Counted from the first letter of the stretch, positions 7,406 through 16,075 are shown. The stretch is 64,000 nucleotides of DNA from Pedobacter ghigonis (GCF_903166585.1 NZ_CAESCM010000023.1:1-64000); one strand, 5' to 3'. Numbers and translations: made by a program. The notes: generated from the sequence alone by a model not told the origin.

Positions 7406-8464
7406 ATGAAAAAGACAATATACATCGCGGCTATTTTGCTGGGCTTTGGAAGTCAGCTATTTGCTCAAACGACTAAACAAGATAAAGTAAAACAAATGCA
7501 ACAAACTTCAAAAAAAGATCAATATACTTTCACTTTGAGTGATCTGGTGACAAGGAAAAAGGTAAGTTTTAAAAATAGATATGGTATCACTTTGAAGGGC
7601 GACTTGTACCTGCCTAAAAAAAGTGGCAACCAGGCATTACAAGCGCTGGCCATAAGCGGGCCATTTGGTGCAGTGAAAGAGCAGTCATCTGGTTTGTATG
7701 CCCAGAGTATGGCCGAACGTGGCTTTGCAGCGCTAGCTTTCGATCCTTCGTACACGGGTGAAAGTGGCGGATCGCCACGTAATGTAGCATCGCCCGATAT
7801 TAATACTGAAGATTTTAGTGCAGCAGTAGATTATCTTGGTCTGCAGGCTTTTGTCGATAGAAACCGCATTGGCGTAATTGGAATTTGTGGCTGGGCAGGT
7901 ATGGCGCTAAACGCTGCTGCTGTAGATAAGCGCATTAAAGCTGTGGCTACCACGAGTATGTACGATATGTCGCGCGTAATGGCAAAAGGCTATTATGATA
8001 AACTTACCACAGAAGAACGTACAAAAATGCTGGAGCAGATGAGCCAGCAGCGCTGGGAGGATGCACAAAAAGGTACACCGGCACCATCACTAAATAATTT
8101 ACCTGAAAAACTGCAGGGCAATGAGCCACAATTTGTTGTAGACTATTTCAATTATTATAAAACAGCCCGCGGTTTTCATCCTCGTTCTATCAATTCGAAT
8201 GCCGCATGGACCGCAACCAATGCGCTTTCATTTATGAATATGCCCTTATTGAATTATATTAAAGAAATTGCCCCACGTGCCGTGCTGTTAATTGCCGGTG
8301 AAAAAGCACATTCGCGTTATTTCAGTGAAGATGCATTCAAGGCAGCTGCAGAGCCCAAAGAACTAATGATTATCCCCGGGGCCAGTCATGTTGATTTGTA
8401 CGATCAGCTAAACATTATTCCTTTTGATAAACTAACAACTTTTTTTAAAAACAATTTAAAATAG
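7406..8464 (+). CDS. Exported alpha/beta hydrolase (YcjY/dienelactone-hydrolase-like)
   Basis: 352 residues. A signal peptide ends near FGSQLFAQ (residue ~21), so the protein is periplasmic or secreted. The nucleophile elbow reads GICGWAG, with Cys where most alpha/beta hydrolases have Ser. The dienelactone-hydrolase/YcjY group also has Cys here. Later acid and base regions are LLIAGEKAHSRYFSEDA and IIPGASHVDLYD. The substrate is unknown; an ester or lactone is a fair guess. It starts 2 bases after the acetyltransferase stop, so the two are translationally linked. The pairing of an acetyltransferase with a hydrolase suggests handling of one substrate class. Confidence 0.85.
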   Translation: MKKTIYIAAILLGFGSQLFAQTTKQDKVKQMQQTSKKDQYTFTLSDLVTRKKVSFKNRYGITLKGDLYLPKKSGNQALQALAISGPFGAVKEQSSGLYAQSMAERGFAALAFDPSYTGESGGSPRNVASPDINTEDFSAAVDYLGLQAFVDRNRIGVIGICGWAGMALNAAAVDKRIKAVATTSMYDMSRVMAKGYYDKLTTEERTKMLEQMSQQRWEDAQKGTPAPSLNNLPEKLQGNEPQFVVDYFNYYKTARGFHPRSINSNAAWTATNALSFMNMPLLNYIKEIAPRAVLLIAGEKAHSRYFSEDAFKAAAEPKELMIIPGASHVDLYDQLNIIPFDKLTTFFKNNLK

Positions 8465-8513
8465 CGCTGTATTGGTTTAAGTATTGCTAATTTAAATGAT
8501 TTAATAATAAAAT

Positions 8514-8921
8514 ATGGAAATTACAAGAGTAGGTTCAAAAGCATCGGTTAAAGGTCCAGAGGATTGGTTTACCGGAGCAGTAAGGATTGATTCCTTATTT
8601 GATGCGAATAATTCGAGGCGGGCTGTGGCGGCAAGTGTTACTTTCGAGCCGGAAGCAAGAACAGCCTGGCATACCCATCCGCTTGGGCAAACCTTAATTG
8701 TTACTGCCGGTTGTGGCTGGGTGCAGCGCGAAGGAGGCCCGGTAGAAACCGTATTTCCGGGCGATGTAATCTGGTTTGAAGCAAACGAAAAGCATTGGCA
8801 CGGTGCATCTGCCACTGTTGGGATGACACACATTGCCATTCAGGAAAACCTCAACGGAAAAGTGGTAGATTGGCTTGAACAAGTTACAGACGAGCAATAT
8901 AATGCCAATACTACTTTGTAA
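8514..8921 (+). CDS. Small cupin protein resembling Mn-dependent hydroxynitrile lyase
   Basis: 135 residues, a single cupin barrel. The metal ligands H53, H55 and Q59 (AWHTHPLGQT) and H94 (EKHWHGA) sit at the numbering reported for the Granulicella tundricola cupin hydroxynitrile lyase. Its active-site A40, V42, H106 and Q110 are at the same positions here. Such enzymes cleave or form cyanohydrins with a Mn ion, but natural substrates of bacterial homologues are unclear and many are annotated only as cupin or carboxymuconolactone-decarboxylase-like. It lies 49 bases after the hydrolase, probably the last gene of that operon. A hairpin at 8942-8994 follows. Confidence 0.8.
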   Translation: MEITRVGSKASVKGPEDWFTGAVRIDSLFDANNSRRAVAASVTFEPEARTAWHTHPLGQTLIVTAGCGWVQREGGPVETVFPGDVIWFEANEKHWHGASATVGMTHIAIQENLNGKVVDWLEQVTDEQYNANTTL

Positions 8922-8941
8922 GGTGCTATTAAAATAATTTT

Positions 8942-8994
8942 ATAATCGATTTTATTGGCCGACAGCTTTTAGACCGACCGATAGAATCGATTAT
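8942..8994. terminator. Hairpin between convergent genes
   Basis: ATAATCGATTTTATTGG (8942-8958) pairs over 17 positions (two G-U) with CCGATAGAATCGATTAT (8978-8994). No strong T-run follows on the plus strand; the minus strand has an AT-rich tail. It probably ends transcripts from both sides. Confidence 0.65.
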
Positions 8995-9005
8995 GATCTT
9001 AGTAG

Positions 9006-9590
9006 CTAGCCGGCCTGCAGATGTTCTTCTGATTTGTTATAATTGGCCAGAATAATGCCTTTGCCGGTTGTTTTACTGTCTGTTAATGTAAAGGTGGCTG
9101 GAAGTCCGCTATCAAACAACTTTTTTCCTTCGCCCAGTATAAGCGGATAGATTTTGAGGCGAAGCTCATCAACCAGATCGTGCTTAAACAATAGCTGAAC
9201 CAACTGGCTGCTTCCCCATACCTGAATATCGGCACCCGCTGAGTTTTTAATTTTTATGATATCATCCAGGCTTTCGATAAACTCGGTGTTTTCCCAATCA
9301 GATTCTTTTCTGGTGCCTGTAAGCACATATTTGGTGCCGCTATTGATACCAGGCCAGAAGTCGCCATGGTGTGGCCAGTAATTTTCCCAGATATTAAATG
9401 TTTTCCTGCCCAGAAAATAATCTGCCGGCTGTTCGAGTTCTTTTTTAACTTCAAGGCCGCTAAGCTCGTCGTTGTAGCGCATAGCCCAGCCTCCATATTT
9501 AAAACCATTGGATGTATCTTCCTCTGGTCCGCCCGGAGCCTGTATTATCCCATCCAGGCTTATCATGGCCAACACAATTATTTTTCTCAT
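9006..9590 (-). CDS. Dihydrofolate-reductase-family (RibD C-terminal-like) protein
   Basis: 194 residues. The N-terminus KIIVLAMISLDGIIQAPGG and the later FLGRKTFNIWENYWP and DIQVWGSSQLVQLL segments match the RibD_C/YwjB/YyaP group of DHFR-like reductases, which bind NADPH. True folate reduction is unlikely to be its job; the substrate is unknown. It is a cytoplasmic single-domain protein of normal size, convergent with the cupin gene and apparently a single-gene unit. Confidence 0.85.
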   Translation of the reverse strand: MRKIIVLAMISLDGIIQAPGGPEEDTSNGFKYGGWAMRYNDELSGLEVKKELEQPADYFLGRKTFNIWENYWPHHGDFWPGINSGTKYVLTGTRKESDWENTEFIESLDDIIKIKNSAGADIQVWGSSQLVQLLFKHDLVDELRLKIYPLILGEGKKLFDSGLPATFTLTDSKTTGKGIILANYNKSEEHLQAG

Positions 9591-9752
9591 CAGATCTGTT
9601 TTTGTTGCGTATAAATTTCGCTAAAAAAATACCGTGCAGGCTGTAAATATTATGACAAGTTTAGTGGGGTGATGCGACAGCTTCAATGGAAAGGGTTTCG
9701 TTCATTTTGGGTATTCAGCAACACGTGCTCTCCGAAGATACATATACCTTTT

Positions 9753-10469
9753 TTAGAAGGTTTTAATGTGTTTTTCCAGGTCCTCGCGAAAGTTACGCCC
9801 GATCGGGATTTGCTGGCCGTTTAAGAAAATACTGTTGCGATCGAGCTGCTGAACTTTTTGCAGGTTAACGATAAAAGATTTGTGCACGCGTAAGAAACGG
9901 TTGGATGGAAAAAGATCTTGCATCGCTTTGATCGAGCCTTTTAACAATATTTTTTTAGCAGGGGTGTGGATGATGGCATAATCTTTTAAACCCTGGATAT
10001 GCGTTACCTCACTGAATTGAAGTTTAATGCGCTGCACGCCACTTTTAACAAAAATAAAATCATTACTATTCTCGGGGTTTTCTTCCAGGTGGCTATGCTC
10101 TTTTAAAGCCAGAAGCTCACGGGCTTTGGTTATGGCCTGTTCAAATCGGTTAAAGGCAATGGGTTTTAATAAAAAATCAATTACGCCCAGCTCGTAACCT
10201 TCAAAAGCATAGTTGCGGTAGGCAGTGGTAAAAATGGTTAATGGCGGGTTAGGCAGTCGCTTCAGGAACTCGATTCCGCTCATTTCAGGCATTTCGATAT
10301 CCAGTAACAAAAGTTGGGTTCCTGTTCCTTTTAATCCGGTTAAAGCAGCCATCGCATTAGGGAAAATCAATACTTGTGCAATGCCAGGCAGTCTTTTTAA
10401 ATAGCCTTCCAGTACTTCACGGGCCAGCGGCTCATCGTCTACTACAGCAATTTTCAATAGTGTTTCCAT
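9753..10469 (-). CDS. LytTR-family response regulator
   Basis: 238 residues from the ATG at 10469; a GTG one codon upstream is the alternative. The receiver domain (1-120) has the acidic DDE at 11-13, phospho-acceptor D57 (LLLLDIEMPEMSG), and the conserved Lys in FLLKPIAF. A LytTR DNA-binding domain occupies about 140-236 (FIFVKSGVQRIKLQFSEVTH, FLRVHKSFIVNL). It is the partner of the LytS-type kinase upstream. Its start codon overlaps the kinase stop (TGATG), so translation is coupled. Likely targets include the divergent secreted protein at 11666. Confidence 0.93.
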   Translation of the reverse strand: METLLKIAVVDDEPLAREVLEGYLKRLPGIAQVLIFPNAMAALTGLKGTGTQLLLLDIEMPEMSGIEFLKRLPNPPLTIFTTAYRNYAFEGYELGVIDFLLKPIAFNRFEQAITKARELLALKEHSHLEENPENSNDFIFVKSGVQRIKLQFSEVTHIQGLKDYAIIHTPAKKILLKGSIKAMQDLFPSNRFLRVHKSFIVNLQKVQQLDRNSIFLNGQQIPIGRNFREDLEKHIKTF

Positions 10470-11491
10470 CACAGTTCAATTATCAATAAGACACTAAAAC
10501 GGCTTGACTCATCCAGGAGTTGTAAATCATGTTTGCCCGGGTAGAGCAGTTCGAGGCGTTTGCGCAGGTTGCTGAGACCAATGCCACCCTTGGATGGCAA
10601 CGCAGGCGTAAGTGGTTTGGTGTTTTCTACCTGTACGGTTAATGCAGTTTCCTTAAATGCAATCGCAATATGCAGTTCGCTATCAGTTGTTTGCCTACTC
10701 AATCCATGTTTAAAGGCATTTTCTACCATGGGCAATAACAGCAGTGGCGCAATGGTTAGTCCGGGAGGTATTTTAGTTGTGTTAAACGTAATTGTGGCTT
10801 CTGTACCAAAACGCAGCCTCTCCAGTGCTACATAATTTTGCAAATATTCCAGTTCCTTATCAAGCAGTACCCTGTCATCGTTGCTATCGTACAGCATATA
10901 CTCCATCATGGATGATAGCTTCAGTACCACATCTGGAGCCAGCTCCGATTTTTTAAGGGTAAGTGCATAAAGGTTATTGAGGATGTTGAACAGGAAGTGC
11001 GGGTTTACCTGGGCACGTAAAAAATCTACTTCGGCATTTAATTTTTCGACTGTAATGCGCTGGATGAGCAATTGCTGGCTGTACCAGTCGATACTTAATT
11101 TTAGGGCAAGCATAAGTCCCAGGTACCATAAAGTGCTGAAAAAGTTATAAGAGAGCGACTCGTACATGTTGCTGCGATACAGCGGCCCCACAATATAGCC
11201 GTATAAATACCAATCGTACAGGCTTTGTATAACGAGGTAAGCCAGTACCGAAAGTAAGATGGCGGCTGCATAAGCACCGTATCGCTTTTTGATGAGGTAT
11301 TTGGGTAAAAAAATGTGTAAATTAAGGTAAGCAATAACGATAAGCAGGAAGAGCCTTACACTTACGCAAGCCAAAAAATAAGGCATATTGGCTTTATAGA
11401 GCAAATACTTTTTCTCATACAGGAAAAAACCGGTAACCAGTATCCAGTAAGCGAAGTAAATCAGGTTCTTTTTGTTTAAAAATCGGTTCAT
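10469..11491 (-). CDS. LytS/YehU-type sensor histidine kinase
   Basis: 340 residues from the ATG at 11491; a TTG two codons upstream is less likely. Four hydrophobic segments lie within about residues 10-135, with no large extracytoplasmic domain. The His_kinase domain carries H165 in AQVNPHFLFNILNNLY. The ATP-binding region has PMVENAFKHGL and a GIGLSNLRKRL glycine box. It autophosphorylates and passes phosphate to the LytTR regulator encoded immediately downstream with a 1-base overlap. The signal is unknown; short-loop sensors of this type often sense the membrane itself. Confidence 0.92.
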   Translation of the reverse strand: MNRFLNKKNLIYFAYWILVTGFFLYEKKYLLYKANMPYFLACVSVRLFLLIVIAYLNLHIFLPKYLIKKRYGAYAAAILLSVLAYLVIQSLYDWYLYGYIVGPLYRSNMYESLSYNFFSTLWYLGLMLALKLSIDWYSQQLLIQRITVEKLNAEVDFLRAQVNPHFLFNILNNLYALTLKKSELAPDVVLKLSSMMEYMLYDSNDDRVLLDKELEYLQNYVALERLRFGTEATITFNTTKIPPGLTIAPLLLLPMVENAFKHGLSRQTTDSELHIAIAFKETALTVQVENTKPLTPALPSKGGIGLSNLRKRLELLYPGKHDLQLLDESSRFSVLLIIEL

Positions 11492-11665
11492 GCCCAAAGG
11501 AACTTAAAAACGTTGGCCCGGCAAATAAATGTCGACTAACGACTTAAATAATAGAGGAAGATACAGATAAAAATACGCTTGTCGATTAGATTGGTCGTTA
11601 CTCTACTATTTTTTAGCGGTGTTTGCTGAACACCTAACTTGGTTTTAAATCAAAAAATAAACGAT

Positions 11666-12094
11666 ATGAAAAAGTTATTAGTTTGTGCTTTCCTGGTTGT
11701 TGCACTGGGAAGTTTAAGTTTCACCACCAGATTTGGATTGGATGGTTATGAGATATTCCTCAATAACAAATCGGTGCTCAAACAGTACATCAATCAGCCG
11801 CTTAATTTACGGGTGTTAAACCTGGATAAGGCTAAAGAAACCGATCAGCTACGCATTGTTTACAAACATTGCCGCCTGGATAATGGTGCAGGTACCGGGA
11901 GGGGCATTGCACTTAAAGACGAAGCCGGTACAATATTGCACCAATGGACTTTTACCGATGCAGGCCAGATGACCATTCTGGTAAAAGATTTGCGCCTGGC
12001 AGAAAAGAAAAGTGGTAAAAACAAACTCAGCCTGTATTACACTGCCCGCGAGCTTGAAAAAGGGGAAATGCTGGCGATGGTTAGTTTGAAATAA
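11666..12094 (+). CDS. Small secreted protein of unknown function
   Basis: 142 residues from the ATG at 11666. A typical signal peptide (KKLLVCAFLVVALGSLSF) is followed by a short soluble domain with no motif I recognise (DGYEIFLNNKSVLKQYINQ near its start). No membrane segment follows the signal. It is divergent from the LytS/LytTR operon with a 174-base gap, so it may be a target of that regulator. No perfect promoter word was seen. Bacteroidota genomes often carry small exported proteins beside LytTR pairs, but no function can be assigned. Confidence 0.75.
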   Translation: MKKLLVCAFLVVALGSLSFTTRFGLDGYEIFLNNKSVLKQYINQPLNLRVLNLDKAKETDQLRIVYKHCRLDNGAGTGRGIALKDEAGTILHQWTFTDAGQMTILVKDLRLAEKKSGKNKLSLYYTARELEKGEMLAMVSLK

Positions 12095-12178
12095 GCATTC
12101 GGGATACAGCTTACTGTATAAGTCTGCACATTGCTACGCCAACAGCTGTATAATGTTGTGTTACTTTATACAATATAT

Positions 12179-12191
12179 GCTACAATGTAGC
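12179..12191. promoter_or_regulatory. Palindrome upstream of the small-RNA promoter
   Basis: GCTACA-A-TGTAGC is a perfect dyad located about 10 bp upstream of the -33 element of the promoter at 12201-12229. A second loose dyad, TGTATAA (12147-12153) with TTATACA (12166-12172), lies further upstream. Both are operator candidates. Confidence 0.45.
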
Positions 12192-12200
12192 TACATGGTG

Positions 12201-12229
12201 TTGAAATGAGGAAGGAGCTACTATCTTTG
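12201..12229 (+). promoter_or_regulatory. Bacteroidota-type promoter driving a small RNA
   Basis: TTG at 12201-12203, 18 bp, then TATCTTTG at 12222-12229, a perfect TAnnTTTG. No gene follows on this strand before the terminator at 12270-12303. Confidence 0.65.
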
Positions 12230-12234
12230 AAACA

Positions 12235-12303
12235 CAATCGCCTCACTCGATTGAAACAAATTTTGTCTGCTCCAGTGAAGTTTCACTGGAGTGGTTTTTT
12301 TTA
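12235..12303 (+). ncRNA. Candidate small RNA, about 68 nt
   Basis: It starts just after a perfect -7 element. Its 5' hairpin is CAATCG (12235-12240) paired with CGATTG (12248-12253) around the loop CCTCACT. An AU-rich single-stranded linker follows. It ends with a strong intrinsic terminator: CTCCAGTGAA (12270-12279) paired with TTCACTGGAG (12282-12291), then GTGG and eight T. The T-run exists only on this strand. No reading frame of useful length is present. The terminator could also serve read-through from the secreted-protein gene, but the dedicated promoter argues for an independent RNA. It is not a family I can name. Confidence 0.6.
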
Positions 12304-12346
12304 TGGCTATTGGGTTTTTAGCTAAAGTACAGTCAGTTTGCACTGC

Positions 12347-13279
12347 CTAGCCTGCCGGATAAGGCAATTTGAAAAGGCCATTGGGTTTAACGTAAACCAC
12401 TTTACGATCGGCGCTGATTACAATATTGAACCGTTTAAGCAACTCACCACCAATTATACTCATCTTCTGACGACCAATTGCCCCTTTAAAAAATCCGGCT
12501 GGTACTGAATCCAATCTGTTTTCGCTGAGCAGCAAGGCAGGTAATACCGCTTTTTTAACAGTAAGGATATTTCCAAAAGAATCTTTCAGGTCTTTTTCAC
12601 TAATGATTTTGAGTTTTTGATCCAGCTGGTTGTTATTGGTAAAGCTATCATCAAAAAGAACTGCACCTGCATATCCCGAGTGGATGAGAAAAGGTAGGCT
12701 AAGCAGTTCTGTGCCGATTTTACAAGAGGCATTGATGAATAGCATGTCGTCTTCGTATTTGGCCTCGAGTTTGGAATAGCTTTTTAATTTAGCAGGTAAA
12801 TTGTTGCTGATGGTGATGATTTTCCGGTCGAAATCAATATCAATAACCTGACCTGCAAAAAGTTCAGGGCCAAACTTACCGCCGGTTCCGGGGCCTGAAT
12901 TCAGGTTTTCCCACAATGGGGTATGTTCCCATTTGTTTTTTCCGATCTGGAGCAGGTTGTCTTTGCTGTAACGCGAAGGGTTTTCTCCTCCGCCCCAGCT
13001 TTTTACGGTATCGGCACCTTCAAAACGCAGGCTTTTCATCTTTGCTATGGCCTCGCTGGTGAGGGTAAGCGAATTTGCCGCCGTATGGAACATAAGCGAA
13101 ACAGTATCTTGCCCGTTAATGAGCGCGCTGATGGCAATATTGTTTTGGCTGGTTAGCTTAAATGGAATGGTATATGTTTTTGGGCCTGAAGATTGCGCAA
13201 CGGCCAGGCTGCTGTAAATAACCCAAAACGATAAGGTGAGCAGTAGTTGAGTGCGTTTTTTAGTAGTTGGCGTTTTCAT
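12347..13279 (-). CDS. Secreted retropepsin-like protein with both catalytic Asp replaced
   Basis: 310 residues with a signal peptide ending near SSLAVAQ. The fold pattern is that of Bacteroidota aspartyl-protease-like proteins: two lobes, each with a strand-loop where DTG is expected. Here the first site reads FHTAAN and the second reads IHSGYAG, so His stands in place of each catalytic Asp. It is therefore probably not a peptidase and may act as a binding protein. The rest (GGELLKRFNIVISADRKVVY) keeps the usual C-terminal signature of these proteins. It appears to be a single-gene unit. Confidence 0.7.
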   Translation of the reverse strand: MKTPTTKKRTQLLLTLSFWVIYSSLAVAQSSGPKTYTIPFKLTSQNNIAISALINGQDTVSLMFHTAANSLTLTSEAIAKMKSLRFEGADTVKSWGGGENPSRYSKDNLLQIGKNKWEHTPLWENLNSGPGTGGKFGPELFAGQVIDIDFDRKIITISNNLPAKLKSYSKLEAKYEDDMLFINASCKIGTELLSLPFLIHSGYAGAVLFDDSFTNNNQLDQKLKIISEKDLKDSFGNILTVKKAVLPALLLSENRLDSVPAGFFKGAIGRQKMSIIGGELLKRFNIVISADRKVVYVKPNGLFKLPYPAG

Positions 13280-13352
13280 GATGCTAATGTAATCATTTCA
13301 GGTAAATGGATGAGGGAGTTTATTTCAAAATAGCCATCAGGAAAATGCCTGT

Positions 13353-13392
13353 AAAAAAAGAACCTCACTGATTTTGCAGTGAGGTTCTTTTA
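13353..13392 (-). terminator. Intrinsic terminator of the SusCD/EEP operon
   Basis: On the minus strand AAGAACCTCACTG pairs with CAGTGAGGTTCTT and is followed by a T-run. It lies about 20 bases after the nuclease-family stop. Confidence 0.9.
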
Positions 13393-13409
13393 AGTCAATA
13401 AAGCATCTA

Positions 13410-14249
13410 TTACTTCAGCTGCACTTCCGCTAAAACCGGGAAATGATCAGAAGGAAACTTTCCGAAGTAGGTATCTGTTAAAATGCCCCATTTGCTGGCC
13501 GTAAACTGGCTGCTCATAAAAATATGATCGATAACAGAATTGCCGCGTGGGGTTCTAAAGCCATTAGATGATGAATTGTTGGCGTATGGAAATTTCACCT
13601 TGCTGTGCACATCAACCAATTGCTCAGAAGTGGCTATGGTTTTGTACCATTCGCTGTCTCTGCCGCCGTTAAAGTCGCCGGTTAACAAAACAGGTTTATT
13701 ACCAGCGATTTCAGTTATCTTTTTCAAAATCAGTTTACTGCTTTCGCGGCGGGCAATTACCCCCTGGTGGTCGTAGTGCACATTAAAGGCGTAGAATTGT
13801 TTTTTGGTTTTCAGATCTTCCAGATAAACCCAGCTGCAAATTCTGTTGCAGCAGGTTACGTCCCAGCCTTTGCCAGGTACATCTGGCGTTTCTGATAACC
13901 AGAAATCACCACTTTTGAGCAATTTAAACCTGTCTTTTTTGTAGTAGATTGCTGAATGTTCTCCGGCTTGTTTTCCGTCGTCGCGACCTTTTCCGTACCG
14001 TGCATATTCTGGTAAGGCGGCAATAATATCGTCGAGCTGGTTTTTCAATCCTTCCTGTACACCAAGGATATCAAAGCCATGAAAGCGGATTAAATTCGAA
14101 ACGATGGGCGCACGGTCAACCCAGAGATTACCCGAATCGCGTGGGTTATCATAGCGGATATTGAAAGTGCCGATGGTGATTTGCTGAGCTTTAAGCCCAA
14201 CCGATACTAAAGAAAACAGCGATGCAACGAGCCAAATTTTTATTTTCAT
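13410..14249 (-). CDS. Secreted endonuclease/exonuclease/phosphatase-family hydrolase
   Basis: 279 residues with a signal peptide (cleavage near GLKAQ). The EEP fold motifs are all present: TFNIRYD, GVQEG (metal Glu), NVHYDHQG (His), LTGDFNG (Asp/Asn), VIDHIF and SDHFPV (terminal Asp-His). The active site is intact, and the length is close to DNase I or sphingomyelinase-like members. The enzyme is a Mg-dependent phosphodiesterase; substrate (DNA, RNA, phospholipid headgroup or inositol phosphate) cannot be told. It is the last gene of the SusC-SusD operon, 27 bases after susD, so it likely acts outside the cell on the compound imported by that pair. Confidence 0.9.
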   Translation of the reverse strand: MKIKIWLVASLFSLVSVGLKAQQITIGTFNIRYDNPRDSGNLWVDRAPIVSNLIRFHGFDILGVQEGLKNQLDDIIAALPEYARYGKGRDDGKQAGEHSAIYYKKDRFKLLKSGDFWLSETPDVPGKGWDVTCCNRICSWVYLEDLKTKKQFYAFNVHYDHQGVIARRESSKLILKKITEIAGNKPVLLTGDFNGGRDSEWYKTIATSEQLVDVHSKVKFPYANNSSSNGFRTPRGNSVIDHIFMSSQFTASKWGILTDTYFGKFPSDHFPVLAEVQLK

Positions 14250-14276
14250 CTGTTTGTGATTTAAATAGACGGGGAC

Positions 14277-16055
14277 TTATTCCCAGCCCTTGTTTTGTTT
14301 AAGATTAGGATTTCTTTGAAGGTCGGCCAATGGGATCGGGTAGTAGTAGTTACGCTCATTCCATTTACGTGGAATTTCTTTCATCCAGGTTAACTCGCCC
14401 GAACTGCCATTTTTAAGGAGTTGAGAATTTACGGCAGCACCAATATTGGCCGAAACATCTACATAAGTTACACCCGATACAGCCGGCGAGGGGCGTGTTC
14501 CCTGGTAAAAGGCAACATCAAGAATTCCATCTTCATTCAAATCCATTGGAGTATTTAACGTTGGTACATAGAAACCATTCCATTCCTGCTCCATTAAAGG
14601 TCCGCGTTTCCAGCGCAGTAAATCTGCATAGCGCAAACCTTCCAGACTCAGCTCTATGCCGCGCTCTCTTCTGATTTCCAATAAGGTGGCATCAGATATC
14701 CCCGGGAAATAGTTAGTCACCAGATAGGGATCTGCTACAGTCGGTTTAGTGGTTAATCCACCTGTAATACCTGCCCTTGCCCTGAGTGCACCTACGGTAA
14801 GTGCCCAGTCTGCATCACTTAAAGTACCCAATTCGGCCTTCGCTTCTGCATAGTTTAACAAGACTTCGGCATAGCGGAATAATGAGATCGCGTTCGTATT
14901 TAATGCACCTGCATCAAAGTAAATATCATCCAATGTCCATTTAATAGGCTGGTAACCGGTAAAGGTGTAAGAGAAAACCGGAGGAGCCGGTACCTGCTGG
15001 CCACTGCTAATGCGTTTATAATCGCCCAAACGTATGGTTTGCTTCAATCTCAGGTCCCTGTTTTTAACCTCATCTTTAAATAACATGGTTTTATAGGCCG
15101 GATCATTAGTATAAGGCGTTCCATCAAGCTTTAAATAGGTATTGATGAATGTACGTGTAAAACTTGCTTTTGCACCGTAGGTTCCACTTGTCCACCACCA
15201 GTTGGCCTCGTTAAGCACACCAAGATTGATGTCGGCCACTGCAGCTTGTAAAACCTCGTTTGCCATTGGCGTATTGCTGGTAAATACCTGACGGTATGAA
15301 ACACCGGCGCCACCCGCTGTGTTTAAGGAATAACCTCCCTTTTTTATAATTTCATCAGCAGCAGATGCAGCGTCTTCCAGCCATTTACCGGCTGTAGCCG
15401 ATAGGCTTAAATCGGTATGGTATTTACGGAAAGTCCCTTCGAAAAGGCATAATCTCGATTTAAAGGCATAAGCAACCCATTTGGTGATGGTTGTACGGCT
15501 GGCATCGTTCGTACTGGTAATGTTTGCACAGGCAAAATTAATGTCGGCCAGTACCGAATCCATAACCAGTTCGCGTTTGTCTCTGCCAGCGTTTAATGCC
15601 GGATCATCGATATTCAGCGGTTTTCCAATCCAGGGCACATCACCAAACCTTTTCACCTTTTCCATATAGAAATAGGCCCTGAAATAACGGGCAATACCAA
15701 GGTAGTTGTTGCGTATGGCTACCGGAACTGCGGGATTTTTACAGTTTTCGATAAAGTAATTGATGTTTCTGAGGTCTCTCCAGGTCCAGCCAGAGCTGTT
15801 ATTGGCAGCAAAGCCACCCTCGCGGATAAAATCAGGAACAGATTTCACAGCCAGGTAATCAGACATGGCATCCTGACTGGTTGAGTTCTTCGGCAGGAAA
15901 TCCATGCCATAAAATGAATTGGTGTAGAGTTTAAGCCCGTTTTCTGTTCCGAAAACCGCATCTTTTGTTGCACTTGATTCGGGCTTTTGATCAAGTTTTT
16001 TGCAGGCTGCCAAAGCCAGGCAGGCCAGTAAAATATAGATATAATGTTTTTTCAT
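14277..16055 (-). CDS. SusD/RagB-family nutrient-binding lipoprotein
   Basis: 592 residues from the ATG at 16055; a TTG at 16070 is an alternative start. Signal peptidase II box LALAAC puts the lipid on C18, so it is an outer-membrane, surface-exposed lipoprotein. The RagB/SusD tetratricopeptide-like fold is shown by NYFIENCKNPAVP, ARYFRAYFYMEKVKRFGDVP, LLNYAEAKAELG and the C-terminal RRERGIELSLEGLRYADLLRW. It forms the lid over the SusC-type barrel encoded 20 bases upstream. No sigma/anti-sigma pair is nearby. The ligand is unknown; the downstream EEP enzyme hints at a phosphodiester-containing nutrient. Confidence 0.96.
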   Translation of the reverse strand: MKKHYIYILLACLALAACKKLDQKPESSATKDAVFGTENGLKLYTNSFYGMDFLPKNSTSQDAMSDYLAVKSVPDFIREGGFAANNSSGWTWRDLRNINYFIENCKNPAVPVAIRNNYLGIARYFRAYFYMEKVKRFGDVPWIGKPLNIDDPALNAGRDKRELVMDSVLADINFACANITSTNDASRTTITKWVAYAFKSRLCLFEGTFRKYHTDLSLSATAGKWLEDAASAADEIIKKGGYSLNTAGGAGVSYRQVFTSNTPMANEVLQAAVADINLGVLNEANWWWTSGTYGAKASFTRTFINTYLKLDGTPYTNDPAYKTMLFKDEVKNRDLRLKQTIRLGDYKRISSGQQVPAPPVFSYTFTGYQPIKWTLDDIYFDAGALNTNAISLFRYAEVLLNYAEAKAELGTLSDADWALTVGALRARAGITGGLTTKPTVADPYLVTNYFPGISDATLLEIRRERGIELSLEGLRYADLLRWKRGPLMEQEWNGFYVPTLNTPMDLNEDGILDVAFYQGTRPSPAVSGVTYVDVSANIGAAVNSQLLKNGSSGELTWMKEIPRKWNERNYYYPIPLADLQRNPNLKQNKGWE

Positions 16056-16075
16056 CTTCTTTTTTATCAAGCTAT

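Noticed and set aside
11531..11609. TAACGAC/GTCGTTA and AATAATAGAG/CTCTACTATT inverted words upstream of the secreted-protein gene.
   Set aside because: The pairs are interleaved rather than nested, so no single hairpin or clear operator is formed.
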